Assembly: GCF_016918545.1 (NCBI RefSeq)
Contig: NZ_JAFFQC010000003.1
Coordinates: forward strand, 124,001-188,000
Source of the DNA: Desulfobulbus alkaliphilus
Lineage (GTDB): Bacteria; Desulfobacterota; Desulfobulbia; Desulfobulbales; Desulfobulbaceae
Length of the DNA: 64,000 bases
Direction: 5' to 3'
Under the pieces are notes generated by a model. The model was not told the DNA's origin and made no database searches. It saw only the letters and a program-made list of their open reading frames with translations. A program made the translations under genes and the position numbers. Shown here one piece after another: positions 49,032 through 58,336 of this stretch; positions within the stretch are counted from its first letter, which is position 1; each line of letters starts with the position of its first letter.

Positions 49032-50116
49032 AACCACGACAGAACGAGATGCACCGGCAGCCAGCCGATTCCATCAGCGAACCACGTAACTGGCACCCGG
49101 GCAATCTCTCCACGATTCGCGGCACCATTCAGGAACATATTCTCGGCAGCGGCCGGCAGGAAGCCGTCGCCGTGTTTGACTTCGACAATACCTGTATTTT
49201 CCGTGATGTCGGTCAGGCCGTGTTTCGCTACCAGATGCTCCATCTGCGCTACCGGATTCCTCCCGGCGCCTTCGCCGCCCTGCTCCCTGATCGGGAAATC
49301 CACCTGACAGGGCGACCTCTGGCGGTCATCACCACCGCCCTGATCGATGCCTATGAGTACCTCTGGGCGTTCATAGGCTCCGGGGAGCAGGACAAAGCCC
49401 GATTGACAACCGAATACCGGCTGTTCACCACCCTGTTGCTCTGGTTCGCCGATCAGGCTCGCCGCGATGAACGTCTGGGGCCTTCGTATGTGTTGCCGTT
49501 TATGGGCAAAATGCTGGCCGGACACAGCCTGACCGATCTGCGTGCCCTGGCAAGGGAAGTCCTGACCGCGACCACGGCAGAGCCCTTGACCAAGCAGACT
49601 CTCACCATGGATCTGCCGGCTCCGCTGGGTCACATCGCAGCCAGCTATTCCCAGGGGTTGCACGCCCACCGGGAAATGGACGACCTGATGCGCATGCTCG
49701 CCCAGGCAGGTATTGACAGTTACGTCATCTCAGCCAGCACCGAATGGCTGGTCGCGGAGGCAATACAGCAGCTCGGCTTTCCGGTACCCGAAGAACGTAT
49801 CTTCGGCATCCGAGTCCGCATCGATGACCAGGGCCTGCTCACCGCTGACAACGTTGCCGATTACCCCGTCACCTTCCGTGAAGGCAAGGCGGAAATTATC
49901 CGTCGCTTCATCGCCAGGCCACTGATTCTGGTCGCCGGTGACGCCGATACCGACTATGAGATGCTCACCCTGCCGGATGTTCCGGTCCGCATTCTCATCA
50001 ACCGCAATCAACCTGGCCTGATCAGCTCCTTGTATCAGGATCCCCGCATACTACTGCAGGGACTGGATCTGCGCAGTGGTCGTTTCCGACCCCATCGGGA
50101 ATCCATCCCCGCCTGA
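49028..50116 (+). CDS. HAD-superfamily phosphatase (SerB-like)
   Basis: About 362 aa from ATG 49028 (an in-frame GTG at 48911 would add 39). Motif I is 'VAVFDFDNTCIF', motif II 'SYVISASTEW', motif IV 'ILVAGDADTDYEML'; an alpha-helical C1 cap lies between motifs I and II. These fit phosphoserine-phosphatase-like HAD enzymes, though the cap is longer than in SerB, so another phosphomonoester or a phosphatidyl substrate is possible. It stands alone between two repeat copies. The start is uncertain. Confidence 0.8.
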   Translation: MKPRQNEMHRQPADSISEPRNWHPGNLSTIRGTIQEHILGSGRQEAVAVFDFDNTCIFRDVGQAVFRYQMLHLRYRIPPGAFAALLPDREIHLTGRPLAVITTALIDAYEYLWAFIGSGEQDKARLTTEYRLFTTLLLWFADQARRDERLGPSYVLPFMGKMLAGHSLTDLRALAREVLTATTAEPLTKQTLTMDLPAPLGHIAASYSQGLHAHREMDDLMRMLAQAGIDSYVISASTEWLVAEAIQQLGFPVPEERIFGIRVRIDDQGLLTADNVADYPVTFREGKAEIIRRFIARPLILVAGDADTDYEMLTLPDVPVRILINRNQPGLISSLYQDPRILLQGLDLRSGRFRPHRESIPA

Positions 50117-50479
50117 TTTGCCCCGCTTTATATCCACGGTGACCTGCCATGCGGGAAAAGCGTTTTCTGGATTCCTGGATCCGTCAGCGTTTGTCCATGT
50201 TTCAGGGTTATTGCCCATAATCTTTCGAATAAAATACACTTTATCGGACGGTTACGGGCAGTGAAAATTGCGTGCGGGCCAATGCCCCGAAGGACAGCGG
50301 GTGAAGACGTCTTGGACCAAATGCTGCCGGATTTATCACCTGACCACCGCAGGATACATCCAATACATGCGCCCGACCGTCACGGATTCAAGGAAGGTTG
50401 AAAATTGACCCTTATCGCAGAGAGGGAGGCTGGATGGTCATTTCGGCATGAGAGCAACTTAAGTGAGTGTACATCCCGC
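50117..50479. other. Gap with repeat copy R5
   Basis: Between the HAD gene and nadA (convergent), this 363-bp gap is filled mainly by R5 (50174-50391). Nothing else was seen. Confidence 0.6.
50174..50391 (+). repeat. Intergenic repeat copy R5 (complete, diverged)
   Basis: A full-length copy (CCTGGATCCGTCAGCGTTTG to CCGTCACGGATTC). It is one of the more diverged members, mainly in the middle. Confidence 0.75.
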
Positions 50480-51538
50480 TTATTTCTTCAAAGTACGGGC
50501 GAAATCAAGCATCCGCTGAATGGGGATGCGGGCCCTGGTTGCCAGTTGCGGTGAAACCTCGACTTCGTTGTGACCGTTTTCCAGGGTACGGGCCAACTTC
50601 TCCAGGGTATTCATTTCCATCCAGGGACAACGGGCGCAGCTCTCGCAACTTGCCCCTTCCCCGGCAGTCGGTGCCCCCAGCAGGATCTTGTCTGGGGCCG
50701 CCTGCCGCATTTTATTGAAGATACCAGCGTCGGTGGCAATGATGAATTCCGGATGCGGGAGGGTGCGGACCGCCTCGATCAGGGCTGTGGTGGACCCAAT
50801 CACATCCGCCTGTGCCACCACCTCCCGGGGTGATTCCGGGTGGACGAGTACAGCCGCCCGTGGATGCCGTCTGCACATTTCTTCCAATGCCCCGGCCTTG
50901 AACTCCTCATGAACCACGCAGGAGCCCGGCCACAAAATCATTTCAACCCCAGTCAACTGCTGTACATACCTGCCCAGGTGACGATCCGGTCCCCAGAGAA
51001 TTTTTTCTCCCCGGGCAGCCAGATGCCTGATGACCGGTAAGGCAATGCCGGAAGTGACTACCCAGTCGGAACGGGCCTTGACTTCGGCGCTGGTGTTGGC
51101 ATACACAACCACCGTATGGTCGGGGTGACGGTCGCAAAATGCAGCGAACAGATCAATGGGGCATCCCTCGTCCAGGGAACAGGTGGCATTGAGATCGGGC
51201 ATGAGGACCCGTTTTTCATTATTGAGGATTTTCGCGGTCTCACCCATGAACCGAACCCCGGCGACCACCAGGGTCCGGGCCGGGTGCGTGGTGCCGAAAC
51301 GGGCCATCTCCAGAGAATCGGCAACACAGCCACCGGTTTCATCCGCCAGGTCCTGAAGCAGGGCATCGGTATAGTAATGCGCCACCAACACCGCATCCTG
51401 TCGGCGCAGCATAGTTTTGATATGTTCCTTAAGCTGAGCCAATTCCCGGGTTGACATGGCCAGGTGAACCGGGTGGGGCGGGACATTGACATCGGGAATG
51501 GTGACATCGGCCAGGTTTTCTTGCAGGTTTTTTTTCAT
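50480..51538 (-). CDS. nadA: Quinolinate synthase A
   Basis: A 352-aa protein from ATG 51538. Three cluster cysteines of the [4Fe-4S] site are visible: in '[13 protein letters not shown]', '[11 protein letters not shown]' and '[13 protein letters not shown]'. '[17 protein letters not shown]' and '[17 protein letters not shown]' are conserved substrate-site segments. NadA condenses iminoaspartate with dihydroxyacetone phosphate to give quinolinate for NAD. nadB and nadC are not in the window. The cluster is oxygen-sensitive, in line with an anaerobic host. The longer frame upstream lacks a ribosome-binding site and runs into repeat R6. Confidence 0.97.
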   Translation of the reverse strand: MKKNLQENLADVTIPDVNVPPHPVHLAMSTRELAQLKEHIKTMLRRQDAVLVAHYYTDALLQDLADETGGCVADSLEMARFGTTHPARTLVVAGVRFMGETAKILNNEKRVLMPDLNATCSLDEGCPIDLFAAFCDRHPDHTVVVYANTSAEVKARSDWVVTSGIALPVIRHLAARGEKILWGPDRHLGRYVQQLTGVEMILWPGSCVVHEEFKAGALEEMCRRHPRAAVLVHPESPREVVAQADVIGSTTALIEAVRTLPHPEFIIATDAGIFNKMRQAAPDKILLGAPTAGEGASCESCARCPWMEMNTLEKLARTLENGHNEVEVSPQLATRARIPIQRMLDFARTLKK

Positions 51539-51561
51539 TGCACTATCGGTGTAAGCCACAA

Positions 51562-51775
51562 GCCTGAATCCGTGACGGCTGGACGCATGTTTTGCAGATA
51601 TCTGCTGTACTCTGATTATTATAATGGCAGTTGAATCCTTGACAACAACCTTCATCAGCCGCCCTTCCAGGCATCCATCCGCACGCCATCTTTATCGCCC
51701 GCAACCGTCCGATAAAGTGTCCTTTAATCGAACGGTCACAGACAACAAAGCGGACGAACGTCCCCGGATCCAGGG
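51562..51775 (-). repeat. Intergenic repeat copy R6 (complete)
   Basis: A 214-bp copy from CCTGAATCCGTGACGGCTGG to CCCGGATCCAGGG, upstream of nadA. Confidence 0.8.
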
Positions 51776-51914
51776 CAAGGGCAACTGCTAAACAGAATAA
51801 TCCTGAATTGATCAGGGACTAAAAGAATAACCAATTTAACTACCGCATATCCGGCTTCAAGACAATACTTTTTCCTGACACGGGGACCACCTTGTCGTAC
51901 TCGGGCAGAGAACA

Positions 51915-52051
51915 CCCTTGAATCCGTGACGGCTGCACACTTGTTTTGGATATTTCTTGCTCTAATCAAGTTATAATTGCAGCAATGTCCATGACAACAA
52001 CCTTCACCAGCCGCCCTTCGGGGCGTGCGGACGAAAGCCCACGGGTCCAGG
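51915..52051 (-). repeat. Intergenic repeat copy R7 (internal deletion)
   Basis: A 137-bp copy with intact left end (TTGAATCCGTGACGGCTGC). About 75 bp of the right half is missing before the end ACGGGTCCAGG. Confidence 0.7.
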
Positions 52052-52116
52052 AATTCACTTGACCAACACTCATAGCCAGAACCTGGTGCTATGTTCATGT
52101 TGACCAGGTAACCCAG

Positions 52117-53571
52117 GTGACGAAATCATTCAGCTTCGAACCTGAAGACCGTCGCTTTCCACATATCTTGGTTTCATCTCTGGTCAACCTGCGCTATAGT
52201 ATCTTTTACAAAAAGCAACTCTCACCCCCTGATGCATACATGCACGTTTATCCAACTGAACTTGTCGACCTGATCAATAAGAGGTGGTCTGATCCACCAC
52301 CGGACAGCGAAAAGACTGACCAGCCTCAGGATGCTGACAGCACCCTGCCCGGTAAAAAATCCCTGGTCCAGCTCATCTCCACCTGTTATCAGGTCAGCAT
52401 GATGCGGGAAGAGGACAGGCCCGTGACCTTGCGACTCATTCTGGCCTCGCCGGCGCTTTTCCCTCCCGACCAGGGGCCTCCGGAAGGATTTCTTCGCCTG
52501 CTCTTCTCCTCACCCCGCCCTTTCAACGAATACGAACTGCGACGCCTCTCCCCGGCAGTGGATTTCGAACGTTCAATGATCGGCATCGAAATGCATCCGG
52601 AAAAAGGATTCCAGGTCTGGGGGCTGATTAACTCCGGTATCCGCTGGCTGCAGGAGGAACGGGGCGGCAGCAAAAAGACCAACCAGTTACCAAAAGCCTT
52701 TGTCCTCCATGTTACCGGGCCGGGCATGTTGACCATCTGCAAGGGCATCAAGATTATCGCCACCCTCAGCAATGGTCGACTGCTTGATTCCAAGGCCAAC
52801 GTCTTTCAAGCAAACTGGATGAACAAACTCTTTGCCCCGGAGCGGGAAATCCTCCTCCGAATACACGAGAACTTCCGCTCCTCGGTTCTCTATCCAGTGG
52901 CCAGAATAGAGGAAGAATTTATCAAAAGTCTCCAGTTTCAGTTATTGAAACGGGTCATCAGCGTTACCCGCATGTCCCGTCATGGTGGCACCTTTATCAT
53001 CTTTCGTAGTGACGATCCTCCGGAAATCAGTGGCGACAACCCGCATATTCACCTCAAGTACACCTTTCAGAATGACGAGGCCATTGAACGGCAACAGTAC
53101 TTGATGATCCGCACCATTCGCCTGGCAGCCACCACACTTGGTGATATTCATCAACCGGACCGGATCATCACCTGGCGTGATTATGTCGATCTTCGTCACG
53201 AATCCTCGGTCTATGATCTGGAAGAGGCCCTGTACGAACAGGCCCAGTTTGTTGCCGGCCTGGCAGCAGTCGACGGAGCTGTGGTGACCAGCAGTCGCGG
53301 GGCCCTTGGCTTCGGTGGCATGATTGTCGGATCTCTGGATAAGCTGACCGAAGTGGCCATTGCCAACGATGCCGAGGGAAAAATGGTCACCCTGGCCAAG
53401 GTCGAAGGGTACGGCTCGAGGCACCGCTCCGTGTACCATCTCTGCAACGCTCTCCATCAGGTGATGGCCATTGTTGTTTCCCAGGATGGCAATGTCCAAT
53501 TGGCCAAGTGGCGCAATGGCATTGTCACCTGCTGGGACCTGACCACACAGATGCTCATCGGTGACAACTGA
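52117..53571 (+). CDS. Probable diadenylate cyclase (DisA_N-type domain)
   Basis: A 484-aa protein with a GTG start. The C-terminal ~110 residues carry the two key motifs of diadenylate cyclases: 'VDGAVVTSSRGALGFGG' (DGA) near residue 385 and 'GSRHRSVYHLC' (RHR) near 432, followed by 'VMAIVVSQDGNVQL'. The N-terminal ~370 residues resemble the sensor part (DACNV-type) found in front of such domains. It would make c-di-AMP from two ATP in response to a signal. There is no membrane segment. Activity is predicted from motifs; the signal is unknown. Confidence 0.7.
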   Translation: MTKSFSFEPEDRRFPHILVSSLVNLRYSIFYKKQLSPPDAYMHVYPTELVDLINKRWSDPPPDSEKTDQPQDADSTLPGKKSLVQLISTCYQVSMMREEDRPVTLRLILASPALFPPDQGPPEGFLRLLFSSPRPFNEYELRRLSPAVDFERSMIGIEMHPEKGFQVWGLINSGIRWLQEERGGSKKTNQLPKAFVLHVTGPGMLTICKGIKIIATLSNGRLLDSKANVFQANWMNKLFAPEREILLRIHENFRSSVLYPVARIEEEFIKSLQFQLLKRVISVTRMSRHGGTFIIFRSDDPPEISGDNPHIHLKYTFQNDEAIERQQYLMIRTIRLAATTLGDIHQPDRIITWRDYVDLRHESSVYDLEEALYEQAQFVAGLAAVDGAVVTSSRGALGFGGMIVGSLDKLTEVAIANDAEGKMVTLAKVEGYGSRHRSVYHLCNALHQVMAIVVSQDGNVQLAKWRNGIVTCWDLTTQMLIGDN

Positions 53572-53620
53572 GCTTCAACTTTTCTCCTCAGGCTGTAAAA
53601 ATCTTCCTTCCCTCCACCGC

Positions 53621-54817
53621 TCAGGCCCCGGTGCGGAGCCGCCCCTTGATCACCTGCCAGAGTACCAGGGTACAGGTTACCGAAGCAGCGCCCATCTGTC
53701 CCAGCAGGATAATCTTGTCACGCCCGCCCCATTCCAGGGAGAAAGACCACATGGACAACGCACCGATGGAAAAAAAGACAAACACCATCAGCGAGGAAGC
53801 TGCCCCGCTGTCCCGGTTCACCTGTTCAAGGATCAGATTGTTGCCTGCCGGACGGCAGAAAGAAAAGGAAAACGTGAGCAGAAACATCGGCAGGGTCAAC
53901 CCCCACGGCGAAGGCAGTATGGGCACAAGCAGTAACAATGAAGAACACAGCATTCCCATGAAGCCGAAGGGCAGAAGTCGCATGGTTGCAAACCGGCGAA
54001 CCAGCCTGGAAAAAGTAAGGGGTGCAAGGACAAAAGCCAGGGCATTGAATCCGAAAAAATACCCGAACTGCCGTTCGTCATAGCCGAACCGGGTGATATA
54101 CAGATCAGCAGAACCACCGATAAAGGCAAAAACAGGGATACCGGTAAGCGACAAAGTCAGCATCAGCGAAATGTACCGCCGGTTTCGCAGCAGACGCAGA
54201 TAACTCATCCCCACCTCTCGGCATCCGGAAGGACTCCTTTCCCGCAAAGATTCCTCCATCCGCCAGACCCCGATCAGGGCACAAAAGGCCAACAGCGCCT
54301 GAAGCAGAAAAATCCAGCGCCAGGACAACAGTTGAATGATCCATCCGCCCAGTACAGGAGCGATCATCGGTGCCGCGGCGACAATGACCCCTATCTGAAT
54401 GAAAATCCGTTGCCGCTGCGGCCCGCTGAACCGGTCCTTACAGATGGCAAGGACAATGGCCGAGGCGGCGGCGGCACCTGCTCCCTGAAGAAAACGTCCC
54501 CACACCATCATCCCGGCATTTTGTGCCAACGCGCAGCCCAGACAGGCAAAAATAAACACACTGACGCCGATGAGCAAAGGAGGCCGGCGGCCATAACGGT
54601 CGGAGAGCGGGCCGTAGACAAGAAGAAAGACACAGTAGGTCATAAAAAAGATGACCAGGGTCAGATTAATGGTCACCAGGGGCACCTGCCATTCCCGTTG
54701 CAGCAACGGCAGGGCCGGCAGGTACATGTCGGTGGCCAAGGGCGGGAAGGCTGCCAGCAGCGCCATCAGCAGGATGAACGGTGGGAAGCGGCTGCTGATC
54801 TGATCGATAATGCGCAT
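53621..54817 (-). CDS. Bcr/CflA-family MFS drug exporter
   Basis: A 398-aa transporter with twelve hydrophobic segments. 'ATDMYLPALPLLQREWQV' after helix 1 and 'YGPLSDRYGRRPPLLIGV' (MFS motif A, loop 2-3) are typical of Bcr/CflA. 'RFLQGAGAAAASAIVLAI' marks helix 4. Members expel bicyclomycin, chloramphenicol or sulfonamide-type compounds with H+. It faces the diadenylate cyclase gene convergently, with 49 bp between stops. The substrate is not predictable. Confidence 0.9.
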   Translation of the reverse strand: MRIIDQISSRFPPFILLMALLAAFPPLATDMYLPALPLLQREWQVPLVTINLTLVIFFMTYCVFLLVYGPLSDRYGRRPPLLIGVSVFIFACLGCALAQNAGMMVWGRFLQGAGAAAASAIVLAICKDRFSGPQRQRIFIQIGVIVAAAPMIAPVLGGWIIQLLSWRWIFLLQALLAFCALIGVWRMEESLRERSPSGCREVGMSYLRLLRNRRYISLMLTLSLTGIPVFAFIGGSADLYITRFGYDERQFGYFFGFNALAFVLAPLTFSRLVRRFATMRLLPFGFMGMLCSSLLLLVPILPSPWGLTLPMFLLTFSFSFCRPAGNNLILEQVNRDSGAASSLMVFVFFSIGALSMWSFSLEWGGRDKIILLGQMGAASVTCTLVLWQVIKGRLRTGA

Positions 54818-55298
54818 CCGGCTACTCTCCCTGAAAAAACTCTTGATCCTGGATCCGTGAGTGTTCGTCCGTGTGTCAGCTGTATTGTCGGTGACCGTTC
54901 AATTTATGGAGACTTTTATCGGACGGGTACGGGCAATGAAGATGGTGTGCGGATGGATACCCCGAAGAGCGGCTGGTGAAAGGTATTGTCAAGGATACCG
55001 CTGCAATTTCAATATGCTTAAAGCAAGATATCAAGCGTCCAGCCGTCACGGATTCAGGCTTGATGCCAAGGGGAGATAATCGATTCCGACTCTGGACAGA
55101 AAATCCGCACCTCCAGGGCAAAGCTTTGCCCCTCGGCCAAACGAGGCAGTACGGTGTTCCTGTTATCGCTGCCCCAGGAAAAAACATCAAAGTTGTTACC
55201 GCAATCAAAGGCTCAAGTATCCTGCAGGTATCAAGGCAGGTCATCTTGATATGCAGATTGCGGCCGAGGTCAGCGGAAAACAGGATGAGGAGAAAAAT
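54818..55298. other. Gap with repeat copy R8
   Basis: R8 (54848-55060) occupies the left half. The remaining ~240 bp before the fetB stop holds nothing I can assign. Confidence 0.6.
54848..55060 (+). repeat. Intergenic repeat copy R8 (complete)
   Basis: A 213-bp copy, one of the best preserved: CCTGGATCCGTGAGTGTTCG to GCCGTCACGGATTCAGGC. A 72-codon frame inside is a product of the repeat and is not conserved among copies. Confidence 0.8.
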
Positions 55299-56123
55299 TC
55301 ATCTTCCTGCCTCCGATGTCGGCCGCTCACGAGACGTCAGGTTTTCCAGACGCAGGCGATGCCGATGATCAAACAGCTGCCGCTCCAGCCACCTGATGGC
55401 GACCAAGGTGCCAAACCCGGTACCGGCACAGATCAGGAACATGATCAGGATTTGATACTGCACCGCATCAAGGGGGTTGGACCCGCCAAGGATCTGGCCG
55501 GTCATCATCCCTGGCAGACTGACCAATCCGGCGGTGGCCATGGCATTAATGATCGGCATCATGCCGCTGCGGATCGCCTGCCTTCGTATCTCGGCAACAG
55601 CCTGCGTGGCGGTCTGACCCAGTATCAGGCGCTGTTCGATCACCTGCCGCTGCTGCCACAGAGCCTCGGTCATTCTGTCCATGGCCAGGGCCACACCAGT
55701 CATGGTATTGCCAAGCAGCATGCCCAATATAGGTATGGAATAGCGGGGTTCATACCAGGGTGTATTGCCGATAATAACCAGTAAAGCCAGAAGAGTCACC
55801 GAGAAGGAAGAGACAAACATCGCCCCGGTACCGATCAGCCAACCGTGTATGCCACGGAGGAATCGCTGCTGCCGGACCATGACCTCCCGGCCGGCGACCA
55901 GCAACATGATCATCGCCAGGAGGAGCAGGGGGCCTGGGTGAACGTGAGCGAAAAGCAGACGAAGAACATGCCCGATGAGCAGCAATTGCACCGTGGTTCG
56001 AGCCGCGGCAATAAAAATCTGCCGTCCCAGCCCCAGACGCAGTCGCCAGGACAACAGGCCCAGCAGAAGCAACAGAGAGGCTGCCAGGGCCAGATCAGTG
56101 GGAGAAAGCGGTTTAACATCCAT
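55299..56123 (-). CDS. fetB: Iron-export ABC permease FetB
   Basis: A 274-aa membrane protein with seven or so helices. It has 'ARTTVQLLLIGHVLRLLF', 'GREVMVRQQRFLRG' and 'ILGMLLGNTMTGVALAMDR'. Near the C-terminus are 'LVSLPGMMTGQILGG' and 'AVQYQILIMFLICAGTGFG'. These match the FetB (UPF0014/YbbM) family, which with FetA lowers cytoplasmic iron. It overlaps fetA by 11 bp. ATG 56123 was chosen; the longer frame is a shadow of fetA. Confidence 0.9.
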   Translation of the reverse strand: MDVKPLSPTDLALAASLLLLLGLLSWRLRLGLGRQIFIAAARTTVQLLLIGHVLRLLFAHVHPGPLLLLAMIMLLVAGREVMVRQQRFLRGIHGWLIGTGAMFVSSFSVTLLALLVIIGNTPWYEPRYSIPILGMLLGNTMTGVALAMDRMTEALWQQRQVIEQRLILGQTATQAVAEIRRQAIRSGMMPIINAMATAGLVSLPGMMTGQILGGSNPLDAVQYQILIMFLICAGTGFGTLVAIRWLERQLFDHRHRLRLENLTSRERPTSEAGR

Positions 56124-56739
56124 TCTGCAACACTCCGGCGCCGACAAGCAATCCCTTGTTTTCCATGAGAAAACGCCGGTGACAGACTCTGCCCAGCTGC
56201 GCGGGATCGTGACTGACCCAGAGCATCGGCACCTCGTTGTCCCGACAGTATCGTATCAGCAATTCTTCGACCTGACTCACCGAACACTGATCAAGACTGG
56301 CCGTGGGTTCATCCAGCAGCAGACATCGGGGTTGATTGGCAAGGAGACGGATGATGGCCAGCCGCTGTTTTTCACCGGTTGACAAACGGCTGACATGCCA
56401 GTTACCCACCGAACGGTCAAAACCCAGGGCTACCAGAACATCCTCTTTGACCTTGCTAAAATCAGCGAAATGTTCCCCAACAGATTCCAGCCACCAGTAA
56501 CTCTCCGCCGGCAGCAGGCCAACCATCCGCCGCCAGAGGGGAGCGGCCACCTCATCGGCCTGGATTGCGCCCAAGCGCATGGTACCGGTTCGCTGGTCGA
56601 GATCGACCATGGCCCGGAGGAGAAGACTTTTTCCCGTTCCTGAAGCCCCCCGAAGGCCGACGCATTCTCCACCCGCAATGTGGAAAGAATAGGGGCCACG
56701 GTCGCGAAAACAGAGATTTCTTACTTCCAGATCCGGCAT
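56113..56739 (-). CDS. fetA: Iron-export ABC ATPase FetA
   Basis: A 208-aa ATPase starting 'MPDLEVRNLCFRDRGPYS'. It has Walker A 'GASGTGKSLLLRAM', signature 'LSTGEKQRLAIIR', Walker B 'CLLLDEPTASLD' and the switch 'WVSHD'. The small size and partnership with the overlapping fetB define it as FetA. The longer upstream frame has no supported start. It probably helps with iron overload or oxidative stress. Confidence 0.88.
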   Translation of the reverse strand: MPDLEVRNLCFRDRGPYSFHIAGGECVGLRGASGTGKSLLLRAMVDLDQRTGTMRLGAIQADEVAAPLWRRMVGLLPAESYWWLESVGEHFADFSKVKEDVLVALGFDRSVGNWHVSRLSTGEKQRLAIIRLLANQPRCLLLDEPTASLDQCSVSQVEELLIRYCRDNEVPMLWVSHDPAQLGRVCHRRFLMENKGLLVGAGVLQNGC

Positions 56740-56848
56740 GGGACCCCACTGGATCGACTCCCTGCACCCTGCCCTGCTGTACCGATACCGCCACCCCTTT
56801 TCCGCGGGGAGCATTCTTTGTGCAATTGGTCCATGTACTCAATTTTTT

Positions 56849-58336
56849 TCAGAAAAGAGGGCCGTCGTCCCTGACCGGCAAGGTTAATGTGAAGGTACTG
56901 CCCTCGCCAAGTCTGCTGCTGACCTCAATCGTGCCCCGATGTTTTTCCACGATATTTCTGGCGATAGCCAGTCCCAATCCAGTGCCGCGATTTTTATCGG
57001 TGTAGAAGGGGCTGAAAATCTGTTCGATTTTTTCCGGGGCGATGCCAATCCCGGTGTCGGAAATCTCCAGGAAAACGGTCAGAGGTTCACGACCCGGGCC
57101 GGTACGCAGCCGCATTTCACCGCCATCCGGCATCGCCTGGATCGCGTTGAACACGATGTTGAACACTACCTGATAGATCTGTTCACTGTCCATGGGAATT
57201 TCAGCCAGATCAGGGTCCAGGACGGCATGGACCTGAACCGCTTTCTGCTTCAATTCCGGCTCCATGAAACGAAGCACCCGATCAACCAGTTCATTGAGCG
57301 AAGACAGCACCCGCCGTGACTCTCGTGGGCGGGCAAAATCGAGGAACTCGCGGACGATGCGATCGAGTCGCGCGGTCTCCTCAACAATGATTCCGGCCAG
57401 ATGTTCATTGCCGGGAGCTACCTTGCTGATCCGGTTACCAAGAATCTCGGCGGTTGAGCGGACAATCCCCAAGGGATTCTTGATCTCATGGGACACCGCC
57501 GCCACCATTTTTCCCAGAGAGGCAAGCCGCTGTGCTTCGTTGAGCTGTTCCTCCAACCGTAATCGTTCTTCGGCTCTCTGCGCCATGATACGGTTGGCTC
57601 TGACCACGATCAGACTGAGAATGGTGAAGAGGATGGCCATGATGGTCAGGGAAAGTACTATAACCCGGGCCTGCAGCCTGATAATAGCGCTGAGATCCTC
57701 GGAAAGATCCTGGACCACCTCGATCACCCCCATGATCTCTCCGGTGTGCTCCCCGAACCTGTTTTCCTGGCGGAAAGGGACATAGGTCTTCAAGGTACCG
57801 TAGACAGCATCGGTACCAGGAAGCAGACTGAACAGGGAACCGCCGGTAATGAGGACCGAGTTACTTTCACCTTTCAGTGCCTTCTGATATTCAAGTCCGC
57901 CCATATCAGGTTTTCCCATCAGCTCGACATTGGTCGAGTAGGCGATCATGTTCTGGCGGGAATCGAAAATGGTGACCGAATCAATGCGCATCCCACGGGT
58001 GATATTGCGGACGATCTGGTCGAGACGTTCAAACTGTGCCTGCTCCGACAAGGCAATGCGGCCGTAGCGGACCACAGTGGGCAGCACGAACTGCAGAAAC
58101 ACCTGCCGATTGAGATTGTCGGCAAACAGTCGTGAGTAGGCCTCGCTGCGTTGCAGCAGGACGGTCTTGGCGTTGACCGAAATCATCCAGGCAAGGAGGA
58201 AGGAGGCAATCAGAATGAGCAGGAGCGAAGTGAAGGCAAAGTATTTAACCAGTTCAAACGGCAGCAGTGTGCCTCTGTTGTTCCCTCGGCCTGTTTTTTT
58301 CCACAGGCGGAAGCGCTCAGGTCGGATCATCTGCAT
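56849..58336 (-). CDS. Membrane sensor histidine kinase
   Basis: A 495-aa kinase from ATG 58336 (or 58330), overlapping the radical-SAM stop by 20 bp. The longer frame is a shadow. TM helix 'VKYFAFTSLLLILIASFLLA', a periplasmic sensor of ~170 residues, and a second TM 'VIVLSLTIMAILFTILSLIV' are followed by HisKA 'AVSHEIKNPLGIVRSTAEIL' and ATPase boxes 'NIVFNAIQAMPDGG', 'DTGIGIAPE' and 'GTGLGLAIARNIVEKH'. The type resembles NtrB/AtoS-style kinases that drive sigma-54 regulators. No response regulator is adjacent in the window. The signal is unknown. Confidence 0.85.
   Translation of the reverse strand: MQMIRPERFRLWKKTGRGNNRGTLLPFELVKYFAFTSLLLILIASFLLAWMISVNAKTVLLQRSEAYSRLFADNLNRQVFLQFVLPTVVRYGRIALSEQAQFERLDQIVRNITRGMRIDSVTIFDSRQNMIAYSTNVELMGKPDMGGLEYQKALKGESNSVLITGGSLFSLLPGTDAVYGTLKTYVPFRQENRFGEHTGEIMGVIEVVQDLSEDLSAIIRLQARVIVLSLTIMAILFTILSLIVVRANRIMAQRAEERLRLEEQLNEAQRLASLGKMVAAVSHEIKNPLGIVRSTAEILGNRISKVAPGNEHLAGIIVEETARLDRIVREFLDFARPRESRRVLSSLNELVDRVLRFMEPELKQKAVQVHAVLDPDLAEIPMDSEQIYQVVFNIVFNAIQAMPDGGEMRLRTGPGREPLTVFLEISDTGIGIAPEKIEQIFSPFYTDKNRGTGLGLAIARNIVEKHRGTIEVSSRLGEGSTFTLTLPVRDDGPLF

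Larger units (their letters stand above)
51539..52116. other. Gap with repeat copies R6 and R7
   Basis: Two tandemly oriented copies of the repeat family (51562-51775 and 51915-52051) fill most of this gap. About 140 bp between them holds nothing recognised. Confidence 0.6.

Noticed and set aside
54861-55079. Small ORF within repeat R8 (and similar frames in other copies)
   Set aside because: Equivalent frames are broken or shifted in the other copies, so coding constraint is not seen.
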